DNA of 5,475 bases. Source: Methanobacteriota archaeon. GTDB taxonomy: Archaea > Thermoplasmatota > Thermoplasmata > RBG-16-68-12. The notes under the pieces are model-generated. The model was given only the letters and a program-made list of their open reading frames with translations. It searched no databases and was not told the origin of the DNA. The stretch covers positions 1-5,475 of the forward strand of contig VBMC01000055.1 of NCBI GenBank assembly GCA_005879015.1. Reading direction: 5' to 3'. Of the stretch, positions 1 through 5,475 are shown in pieces. A program made the translations under genes and the position numbers. Numbering within the stretch: the stretch's first letter is position 1; each line of letters begins with the position of its first letter.

Positions 1-3000
1 TCGCGGCGTGTGGCACGGTGGCCGTCGAGACGAACGCGACGTCACGGGAGGAGATCGTTTCGTTGGCCGACACGACGTAAGTGCCCGGAATCAGGTACAC
101 TTCGTACCCGCTCGTCGTCGCCGCCGTCGTCCGCTCCTCCGGTCCGTGGAATGTCAGGGCCGTGGACACCGCGGACCCGGAGAGGGTGACGTTGCCGTGC
201 ACCCGGCTCCGTGCGACGATCGCGAGATCGTGGGATAGCCCAATCTCTCCGACCGACAGGGAGATTCGATCGGACTGGAGGTTCTGGTATCGGAGGTCCC
301 GCGACGTCGAGACGTTCTCGTCGACCGAGAGGTCGTACGTGCCCGGGACCAGGGCGAAGGAATACCCTCCATTCGAGTCCGAGGGGACCGTCTGCGCGAT
401 CGCCCCGTTCCCGACCGGCGCCGCGCGGATGGTGACGGGCCGGTTCACGAGCACGGAGCCGCTCAGCAAGACCGTCCCTTGCACCAGGACGGGGATCGGG
501 CTCAACGCGATCGGGACGATCGTTCGCAGTCCGGCCGGTTGCGATGCCGGGATCGCGCGGCTCGTGTATCCCGCCGCGGACACGGAGCCCGCATAGGTGC
601 GATTGGCGAAGAGAGGCATCGAGAACTCCCCCGACGCGGGCGTCGTGAGGAACAGACGGGCGCCCCGGTCGTCCACCATCTGGACGTGGGCTCCGGCGAT
701 GTCCTCGCCCGCATCGGCCACCCCGTTTCCGTTCAGGTCCCGGTACGCGCGCCACGCGACCGTGTCCGAAGTCGCGACGAGGTCGATGTCCTTGCGGGTG
801 CTCGAGGAGAAGGTCACGGACGCGAAGTACGCGCCCGCCCGATTGAACGATTCCAGGTCGTACGTCCCGGCGGGAAGGAAGGCGAGGTATTGCCCGAGCG
901 TGTCCGTGTGGAGCCACAACTCTCCGGACGAACCGGAGAAGGCGACGTCCGCCTGCGGGTTCTGGACGCCCGGGGTCGGATCTTTCACGGTGCCGTTTAG
1001 CCGCACGCCATCGAGGAACATCGCATCGAGCCGGGCGGTCGCGCCGGACGACACGTCGACAAGTCCCAAGGTCGCGTACAGGCGAGACCCGTCGTAGAAC
1101 CGACCGCTTACGAACCAGGGGCCCGCGGCAAGCCGGACCGAATACTGGGCGTTCGCGTCCGAGGTCGCCATCCGGATCGTTCGAGGATCCAGCGCCGACC
1201 GGAACTCGAGGGTCGCAAAGGGCTTTGCGTTCCCGAAGAGGTTCGTCGTACCGGCCAGGAGGCCCGACGGGAAGAGCGTCAGGTTCTGGGCGATGTCCGT
1301 CGCGGTCGTCCGGATTCGTGTGGGGACGGTCGCGAGGTCTCCCGAGGACGCGGTGACCGTGTAGTTGCCCGCGAGCAGCGGGCCGACCCGATACGAGCCG
1401 TCCGCCAGCGACGTGGTCGAGATGAGCGTGGAATTCGTCTCGTCGCGGAATTCCACGGCCGCGGTCGGGACGGATCCGCCGAGGCTCGATTCCGTCGACC
1501 CGTGGACGATGGAGAAGGGTACGCTCACGTCGCGCGCGGCGTCCGCGCCCGCGAGCGTGACGTCGGGCGCACCGAGGGTGCGTCCCTGGAGTCCGATCAC
1601 GACCGAGTACGGTCCCTCCGGCGCATCGCCGAACGCGTAGCTCCCGTCGAGGGCCGCGGTCGCCGTTCGCTTGAAGGGGAATTCCTTGTTCGACACGGTG
1701 ATCGTGGCGCCGGTGGCCCGGACGTCGCCGGGTCCGAACGCCCCGTTGCGGTCCATGTCGTAGAACGCGATCCCGTGCCAGTCGTGCGGCGTCGCCTGAA
1801 GGTCGCGGGTCATGAGCCAGTCCGGGACTCCGTCCCCGTTCGCATCCACGGGAGAACGCATCGCCTGCTCCAAGGTCACGTGCACCTTAGCACTCGCCAG
1901 TGTGCGGGTTCCGATCAGGGTCGTCCTCGTGAGGCTCCCGGACGACGCCGTGATCGTGATGTCGCCGAACGGGACGACGGCGCTGTACCGTCCGGACGCG
2001 TCCGTCGTCGTCAGGTAATGCGGCGTCCCGAGTTCGTCGGTGACGGTGATCCGGACGCCGGGGAGCGGCGCGGACCCGGCAGTGACGGTCCCGTTCACGA
2101 TGGCGCCGTCGTAGTAGCGGAGGAGCACGACCCCGTTCGCCACGGCCGTCGTCGTACCGAGGTCGACGACGCCCTTGAGCGTCCCCGCGGTGATGTTCGC
2201 CTGGAGGCGCAGCGCCTCATCGTAGTTCATCGCCCTCCAGGCGTCCGTGTGGTTCGCGGGATCCGGGAACGGATTGTAGTAGGAGCTCCGATACACGACG
2301 CGGAAGTGGGTGAGGTTCCATGCGGGCGCCGGCGGGTACGCTTGGAGCGCCTGGTCGAACCCCGGGATGCCCGTGTCGTTGGAACCCAGGTCCGACGGTG
2401 AATATCCGATGTACGACCGGTAGAACATCGAGCTGTAGAAGGCGGGCTTATACTGGATCGTCTGGCTCTGGATCGTGTCCCCGGCGCCGACGAACTGGAT
2501 CGGGATGTTCGATGCGCGGTTCGTCGTCGCGAAGATCTGGAAGAACTCGATCGGGAGGATCCGGCCGTCCGGGAGCTGGAGGATCCGGTGGTCCGAGAGC
2601 TTCACGGGTGCGTAGAAGATCCCCGTGTTCTGGACGCTGATCGGGAACAGGCGCGAGTCGACGGCGAAATACCCGATGTCCCAACCCGTCACGTCGCGGA
2701 TCGTGTGGTACAACGACACGACGCCCGCCAGGTCGAGCTGTCGCGTGAGGAGGTGCGTGAGGAACACGTACTCCGCGTTCTGGGGCTGCATGTCCTGGGC
2801 CCAGGCTCCGTAGCGGACCGGATCGGAGAGGACGAGGGAGATGTAATCGGCCGGATGGAGGATCACGCTCTGGAACACGTCGACCGGCAGGCCGGCCCCC
2901 GAGAGGGTCGCGGCGACCGCGGGGCTGAAGTTCGGGCGATGCAGTTTCATGTCGCCTTCCAGGAGCCGGATCACTAGGAGGGAGATCGCCTCCGTCTCGT

Positions 3001-4858
3001 TCTGGGCCGTGATGAACTGTCCCGCGAGCGCGTATCCGTTCTGGAAGTTGTCCGCGACGGTCGGATGGACCCCACGGTCGACGGCCTCGAACCCGTAGTC
3101 CCACCAGGAGAGGAAGGCGGGTCGTAATTCCGCGGGCCGGTCCGTGTCCTGCGTCGCCAACCACCGCCAGGCCGCAGGATAGTATTCGGTCGGCTTCGGG
3201 ATGCTATATCCGAAGGCCCCGAAGTAGAACGGGCTGTTGCTCGACGCGCTGTATCCGGGCGACCGGAGGAAACTCGGGAGCAATGCCGCGAGCTGCTTGT
3301 CGTACTGCGACTTGAGCTCGAAGGGGATCGATGCGTCCACGGCCCACCAGATGTTCGGCAGGAGGACGAGGAAGACGATCCCGAGGACGGCGAGGACGTG
3401 GCGCACTTTCACGGATTTCCGGAGGGCGTTCCGCCAATTCCCTCCGGAGAGGGAGCGGTAGGTCCGACGCATCCCGGTGAAGTCCGCCCGACGGAGGACC
3501 TGGTCGACCGCGAAGCCCGCGACGACCGCGAACGCGGGCGAGGCGTTGAAGATGAAACGGGCCGCCGTGATGGCCATGAAGATCGCGACGAGGGCCCAGA
3601 TCACGGCGATGTTGTAGGCCGGGTCCCGGCGGCGCGGGATTTGCCAGACCAGATACGCGACCGCGACCAGGGTGAGTCCGAACGTGAAGAGGCCGAAGGA
3701 CAGGATCATCTGGGACATCCCGGGCGCCTGGTCCTCCGCGATCGTCGTGACGACCTTCGACTGGACGAAGTACCCCGCGCCGGTGAAGAACGCGTTCGTG
3801 AGGGTCGGGTTCACCAGGCTCCCGACCCCGAGGCCGAGGGCTCCCGCGATCAGGGTGCTCGGGATCACGAGCGTCCACGGGTAGTCGCGGGTCACCGTGA
3901 ACGCGAGCCCGAGGACGAACGCGCCGAGGAAGAGATACACGGGCACGTCGAACCAGACGCGGATTTGCCCGCGGACCAGATACCATTGGAAGGCGAGCAG
4001 GAGGGGCGTCGCCAGGGTGATCGTGAACAGGATCCACGTGCCCATCGTGTCCTCGTTGCGGAACCGTCCCAGGAACAGCTCCGCGGCGAACCAGACCATC
4101 AGGATCACGGACACGTACGCCCAGCCCTGCCAGGCGAGCGCGATCACGCAGACGGAGAGGCCTGCGAGGAGGGCGTACAACACGCTAGTGCGGTTCTCTT
4201 TGAGGAACGCGCGAAGTCCGGTGACGATCGAGTCCCTCTGGAACCAGTTCTCGACCCAGCGCTTGCGGCCCATCGTCCGCAGGGCGCGCAGGAAGAAATA
4301 GAGGGTCGAGACGACGAAGAAGAGCGTGAAGGCGTCGTGGTCCGCGTCCGTCGACTGGCTCCGCTGGAGGTTCCCGACGCTCATGGCCAACAGGAGGGCT
4401 CCGATGATCCCCGCCTTCCGGCCGAAGGCCTCCTTGCCGAGCGCGTACGTCGGGAAGACGGTGAGGGAGCCGAAGAGGCCCGCGCTCAGGAGGAACGTGA
4501 AGAGGACGCCCTGCCACGCGGTGCTGAAGAGCGGCGCGATCACGTGTCCGACCAGGAGGGAGAACCAGGGAAAGAGGGGCGGCCGGGGATTCTGATTCCC
4601 GAGCGGATAGTTCAGCATCGGGTCGAGGCCGAGGTCGCGTCCGCTCTGGAACGAATAACAGAGGGCGCGGTCCCAGTAGTACGAGTCCGACCCGCCGGAA
4701 TACGTGGGCGTGTAGATGCTGTCGCAGTTGACATGCGGGAGTTGGAAGGCCAGGCCGTAGACGAAATAGACGCGCAGAAACAGCGCGAGTCCGAAGATGA
4801 GGACCAGGACCGCGGCGGTCCGCCAGTTCGCGCGGAACCAGCCTTTACCTTCGTCCAA
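1..4858 (-). CDS. aglB: Archaeal oligosaccharyltransferase AglB (STT3 family) with a long C-terminal beta-sandwich array; 3' end beyond window
   Basis: Catalyses transfer of a glycan from dolichyl-(pyro)phosphate to Asn in N-X-S/T sequons at the outer membrane face (family knowledge). Seen: an open frame of 1619 codons with no stop. Residues 1-507 hold about 13 hydrophobic segments. Catalytic motifs appear in family order: SDSYYWDRA (57-65, first metal-binding Asp58), DPMLNYPLGNQNPRPP (79-94), TDADHD (170-175), the loop motif TIAE (372-375, Glu375), Arg434 in AARFIFNASP (dolichyl-phosphate-binding position) and WWDYG (585-589, sequon Ser/Thr recognition). Residues 508-914 form the extracytoplasmic domain. 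From about 917 the protein becomes tandem beta-sandwich units up to the window edge. Archaeal AglBs are usually about 800-1000 residues, so this one is far longer. The start is TTG at 4858: an in-frame TAG lies 17 codons upstream, no in-frame ATG or GTG lies between, GGAGGT is 10 nt upstream, and the first in-frame ATG (residue 81) would remove Asp58. The classical DK/MI motif was not confidently located. The STT3 assignment is very secure; the tail's role is unknown. Confidence 0.95.
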   Translation of the reverse strand, partial: MDEGKGWFRANWRTAAVLVLIFGLALFLRVYFVYGLAFQLPHVNCDSIYTPTYSGGSDSYYWDRALCYSFQSGRDLGLDPMLNYPLGNQNPRPPLFPWFSLLVGHVIAPLFSTAWQGVLFTFLLSAGLFGSLTVFPTYALGKEAFGRKAGIIGALLLAMSVGNLQRSQSTDADHDAFTLFFVVSTLYFFLRALRTMGRKRWVENWFQRDSIVTGLRAFLKENRTSVLYALLAGLSVCVIALAWQGWAYVSVILMVWFAAELFLGRFRNEDTMGTWILFTITLATPLLLAFQWYLVRGQIRVWFDVPVYLFLGAFVLGLAFTVTRDYPWTLVIPSTLIAGALGLGVGSLVNPTLTNAFFTGAGYFVQSKVVTTIAEDQAPGMSQMILSFGLFTFGLTLVAVAYLVWQIPRRRDPAYNIAVIWALVAIFMAITAARFIFNASPAFAVVAGFAVDQVLRRADFTGMRRTYRSLSGGNWRNALRKSVKVRHVLAVLGIVFLVLLPNIWWAVDASIPFELKSQYDKQLAALLPSFLRSPGYSASSNSPFYFGAFGYSIPKPTEYYPAAWRWLATQDTDRPAELRPAFLSWWDYGFEAVDRGVHPTVADNFQNGYALAGQFITAQNETEAISLLVIRLLEGDMKLHRPNFSPAVAATLSGAGLPVDVFQSVILHPADYISLVLSDPVRYGAWAQDMQPQNAEYVFLTHLLTRQLDLAGVVSLYHTIRDVTGWDIGYFAVDSRLFPISVQNTGIFYAPVKLSDHRILQLPDGRILPIEFFQIFATTNRASNIPIQFVGAGDTIQSQTIQYKPAFYSSMFYRSYIGYSPSDLGSNDTGIPGFDQALQAYPPAPAWNLTHFRVVYRSSYYNPFPDPANHTDAWRAMNYDEALRLQANITAGTLKGVVDLGTTTAVANGVVLLRYYDGAIVNGTVTAGSAPLPGVRITVTDELGTPHYLTTTDASGRYSAVVPFGDITITASSGSLTRTTLIGTRTLASAKVHVTLEQAMRSPVDANGDGVPDWLMTRDLQATPHDWHGIAFYDMDRNGAFGPGDVRATGATITVSNKEFPFKRTATAALDGSYAFGDAPEGPYSVVIGLQGRTLGAPDVTLAGADAARDVSVPFSIVHGSTESSLGGSVPTAAVEFRDETNSTLISTTSLADGSYRVGPLLAGNYTVTASSGDLATVPTRIRTTATDIAQNLTLFPSGLLAGTTNLFGNAKPFATLEFRSALDPRTIRMATSDANAQYSVRLAAGPWFVSGRFYDGSRLYATLGLVDVSSGATARLDAMFLDGVRLNGTVKDPTPGVQNPQADVAFSGSSGELWLHTDTLGQYLAFLPAGTYDLESFNRAGAYFASVTFSSSTRKDIDLVATSDTVAWRAYRDLNGNGVADAGEDIAGAHVQMVDDRGARLFLTTPASGEFSMPLFANRTYAGSVSAAGYTSRAIPASQPAGLRTIVPIALSPIPVLVQGTVLLSGSVLVNRPVTIRAAPVGNGAIAQTVPSDSNGGYSFALVPGTYDLSVDENVSTSRDLRYQNLQSDRISLSVGEIGLSHDLAIVARSRVHGNVTLSGSAVSTALTFHGPEERTTAATTSGYEVYLIPGTYVVSANETISSRDVAFVSTATVPHAA
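704..739 (-). other. SdrD-B-type calcium loop in array unit 6
   Basis: Residues 1374-1385 read DLNGNGVADAGE and are followed by DIAGAHVQMVDDRG. This is the usual opening of SdrD B-like (Cna-B superfamily) domains, where the D-x-N-x-N-G-x-x-D-x-G-E loop coordinates calcium. It supports a surface-protein ancestry for at least this unit. Metal binding itself is inferred. Confidence 0.65.
1724..1846 (-). other. Two calcium-binding-type Asp/Asn loops in array unit 2
   Basis: Residues 1005-1013 read DANGDGVPD, the D-x-N-x-D-G-x-x-D pattern of thrombospondin-type-3/dockerin-like calcium loops. Residues 1034-1045 read DMDRNGAFGPGD, another acidic Asn/Gly loop of the SdrD-B opening type. Together they account for the longer first interval of the array (116 instead of about 85 residues). 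Calcium binding is inferred from the pattern only. Confidence 0.6.
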
Positions 4859-4868
4859 GACCTTGCAA

Positions 4869-4874
4869 ACCTCC
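4869..4874 (-). promoter_or_regulatory. Ribosome-binding site of aglB (GGAGGT)
   Basis: A full Shine-Dalgarno core GGAGGT on the minus strand ends 10 nt before the TTG at 4858. It is what decides the TTG start, because no ATG or GTG in this frame lies nearby. The ATG at 4890 is in another frame. Confidence 0.75.
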
Positions 4875-4899
4875 GGGAGGTTGCGCCCATGATGGACCG

Positions 4900-4909
4900 C
4901 CTATATAGG
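4900..4909 (-). promoter_or_regulatory. Palindromic archaeal TATA box of aglB (CCTATATAGG)
   Basis: The perfect 10-bp palindrome CCTATATAGG is the most AT-rich element in the divergent intergenic region. Its centre is about 46 nt upstream of the aglB TTG. With the usual archaeal distance of about 25-27 nt from TATA to start site, transcription would begin near 4878, giving a leader of about 20 nt that just contains the GGAGGT. Being symmetric, it could also drive plus-strand transcription toward the Trm112-like gene, with a start near 4931. The upstream BRE is not striking in either direction. Confidence 0.6.
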
Positions 4910-5003
4910 CATTGTCGGCAATCGCACGGAGGGCGCGGGCCTCCTGATAGGATGCCCTCGCAAGAGACTTTTGGAACGCACGTCGGACGGGGCCGCGCGA
5001 TGG

Positions 5004-5011
5004 CCTTAAGT
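5004..5011 (+). promoter_or_regulatory. Possible TATA-like element for the Trm112-like gene (CCTTAAGT)
   Basis: CCTTAAGT is centred about 28 nt upstream of the ATG at 5036. That distance would start the transcript at or next to the start codon, so the mRNA would be leaderless or nearly so. This agrees with the absence of a Shine-Dalgarno before the ATG. The match to a TATA consensus is weak. Confidence 0.35.
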
Positions 5012-5016
5012 CACGT

Positions 5017-5030
5017 GCCGGCCTTCCGGC
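5017..5030 (+). other. Small perfect hairpin just before the Trm112-like start codon
   Basis: GCCGG-CCTT-CCGGC forms a 5-bp GC-only stem with a 4-nt loop and ends 5 nt before the ATG. If transcription begins upstream, for example at the palindromic TATA, the stem would occupy the ribosome-binding position. If the gene is leaderless it is not transcribed. In GC-rich DNA a stem this short can occur by chance. Confidence 0.3.
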
Positions 5031-5035
5031 GATTG

Positions 5036-5212
5036 ATGAAGCGAGACCTCATGGAGATCCTGTGCTGTCCCGTGTGCAAGGGGGACTTGGACCTCGCCGT
5101 CGACGTCGAAAAGGACGAGATCATCGAAGGCTCGCTCTTTTGTAAGAAGTGCAATCATCGATACGAGATCAAGGACGGGATCCCGGACCTCTTGCCACCC
5201 GACTTCAAATGA
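5036..5212 (+). CDS. Trm112-like (UPF0434/Trm112 family) small zinc-ribbon protein
   Basis: This 58-residue protein is a close fit in length and pattern to the archaeal/bacterial Trm112-like family. It opens MKRDLMEILCCPVCKGDLDL and has a second Cys pair in LFCKKCNHRYEI, followed by the conserved DGIPDLLPP close. The pairs C11-x-x-C14 and C36-x-x-C39 are the probable zinc ligands (C10 is also present). In yeast and archaea, Trm112 binds and stabilises SAM-dependent methyltransferases that modify tRNA and release factors; a direct partner here is inferred. The ATG at 5036 is preferred: an in-frame ATG at 5000 would add 12 unconserved residues, and the ATG at 5051 would trim the usual N-terminus. 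It has no Shine-Dalgarno and is probably leaderless. It is divergent from aglB (177-bp gap) and convergent with the next gene. Confidence 0.92.
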   Translation: MKRDLMEILCCPVCKGDLDLAVDVEKDEIIEGSLFCKKCNHRYEIKDGIPDLLPPDFK

Positions 5213-5269
5213 ATCACAAACGGATGCGAAATCCCTTCTCAACCACCGGAAACTGGCCGCACGATATCG
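5213..5269. other. Convergent intergenic gap
   Basis: This 57-bp stretch separates two converging stop codons. It is less GC-rich than the flanks. A perfect 10-bp palindrome ACGATATCGT (5261-5270) touches the stop codon of the minus-strand gene. Just past it on the plus strand, TTATCTTGTTCTTGG (5270-5284) is the only moderately T-rich run that could help end the plus-strand transcript. I see no clear hairpin-plus-T terminator. Confidence 0.5.
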
Positions 5270-5475
5270 TTATCTTGTTCTTGGGAAGATGAATCGTAGT
5301 GGATTGTCCTCCCTCCAAAGGTCTTTGTCCAAGGCCAAACTCCGAAGCGCAAGCCCGTAGGCCAGTTCGCGTTCCAGGGCCTCAATCTCAGGGGCGACTT
5401 CGAGGAGCCGGACACCGCTCACGGTCCCATGGCCGCGGACGACGGGGCGGTCCCCCTCTTTGATTGAGATTTCGC
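5270..5475 (-). CDS. Unrecognised protein, C-terminal 67 residues only
   Basis: An open minus-strand frame enters from the right edge (first full codon at 5473) and ends at TAA, 5270-5272. The visible part reads EISIKEGDRPVVRGHGTVSG, then a charged, probably helical stretch (APEIEALERELAYGLALRSL) and the tail FIFPRTR. It has no membrane segment, no Cys and no motif I recognise. Coding status rests on plausible protein-like composition and on the frame staying open to the edge, over only 68 codons. Its codons (CTA, CGA, AAT, ATT, TTG) are less GC-biased than those of aglB. Function cannot be assigned from this fragment. Confidence 0.6.
   Translation of the reverse strand, partial: EISIKEGDRPVVRGHGTVSGVRLLEVAPEIEALERELAYGLALRSLALDKDLWREDNPLRFIFPRTR

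Larger units (their letters stand above)
2..2110 (-). repeat. Array of at least eight carboxypeptidase-regulatory/SdrD-B-like domains within AglB
   Basis: This is a protein-level repeat; the DNA copies have diverged. Each unit carries a G-x-Y-(S/x) strand followed about 10 residues later by a G-x-Y turn, as in SGRYSAVVPFGDITIT, DGSYRVGPLLAGNYTVT, LGQYLAFLPAGTYDL, GGYSFALVPGTYDL and SGYEVYLIPGTYVV. The hallmark segments begin near residues 954, 1070, 1152, 1234, 1320, 1408, 1495 and 1582, so spacing is 116, 82, 82, 86, 88, 87 and 87. My approximate unit boundaries are 917-997, 1002-1116, 1117-1198, 1199-1282, 1283-1362, 1363-1453, 1454-1549 and 1550 to the edge. Unit 1 (DGAIVNGTV, PLPGVRITV) is a textbook carboxypeptidase regulatory-like fold. 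Unit 6 matches the SdrD-B/Cna-B pattern with its Asp/Asn-rich loop. No membrane segment follows residue 507, so the array should lie outside the cell. The last unit is cut by the window edge, so the total number is unknown. Confidence 0.85.

Noticed and set aside
1502..2401. A 299-codon plus-strand open frame, and others at 8-1640 and 2588-2977
   Set aside because: They are antisense to the AglB tail, with Arg/Val/Gly/Asp-rich shadow composition and no recognisable domain or initiation signal.
42..4890. Minus-strand ATG-started frames at 42-917, 2448-3164, 3204-4037, 4185-4517 and 4612-4890
   Set aside because: They are out of frame with the 1619-codon AglB frame that spans them. Their products are Arg/Pro/Gly-rich with no motifs or membrane segments, whereas the AglB frame carries all the STT3 motifs.
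3398..5212. A 604-codon plus-strand open frame that would make the Trm112-like protein the tail of a large fusion
   Set aside because: Up to about 4858 it lies antisense to aglB, and its translation is a monotonous Arg/Glu/Asp/Gly-rich string typical of an antisense shadow in GC-rich DNA. Only the last 58 residues look like a real protein.
5006..5242. A 78-codon minus-strand open frame over the Trm112-like gene
   Set aside because: It is fully antisense to a gene with a clear zinc-ribbon pattern, so it is best read as a shadow.
1..5475. CRISPR array, tRNA/rRNA genes, insertion sequence or attachment site
   Set aside because: I saw no regularly spaced identical DNA repeats, tRNA-like cloverleaf, transposase or terminal inverted repeats. 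The repetition in the left half is at protein level inside one gene.

Overview
The window reads as GC-rich archaeal chromosome, roughly two-thirds G+C by eye. It is dominated by one very long minus-strand gene for an archaeal oligosaccharyltransferase (AglB/STT3 family). The archaeal assignment rests on the STT3 motifs (WWDYG plus a TIAE loop motif), a palindromic TATA box at the expected distance from a strong Shine-Dalgarno, and a small Trm112-like zinc protein with a possibly leaderless promoter. The style of the protein suggests a GC-rich Thermoplasmatota-type euryarchaeote. That lineage guess is an inference and was not tested.

Layout. Positions 4858 down to 1 (minus) are a single uninterrupted reading frame of 1619 codons that runs off the left edge. 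It starts at TTG, not ATG, and has no stop in the window. Residues 1-507 are the multi-membrane catalytic part, about 508-914 the extracytoplasmic globular domain with WWDYG, and about 917-1619 an array of at least eight beta-sandwich units of the carboxypeptidase-regulatory/SdrD-B type, repeating about every 82-88 residues. Positions 4859-5035 are a divergent intergenic region with the aglB ribosome-binding site and palindromic TATA box, and a TATA-like element and small hairpin ahead of the next gene. Positions 5036-5212 (plus) encode a 58-residue Trm112-like protein. A 57-bp convergent gap follows, then the last 67 codons of an unrecognised minus-strand gene (5270-5475, start beyond the right edge).

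How they fit together. AglB transfers a lipid-linked glycan to Asn-X-Ser/Thr of exported proteins at the outer face of the membrane. Here the enzyme carries a long, cysteine-free, sequon-rich and probably calcium-binding extracellular tail. It may work as a spacer, a surface-layer contact or a substrate-docking arm. The Trm112-like protein is a cytosolic partner of methyltransferases and has no obvious functional link to AglB beyond sharing the divergent promoter region. The giant tail on the glycosyltransferase is the feature most worth attention.
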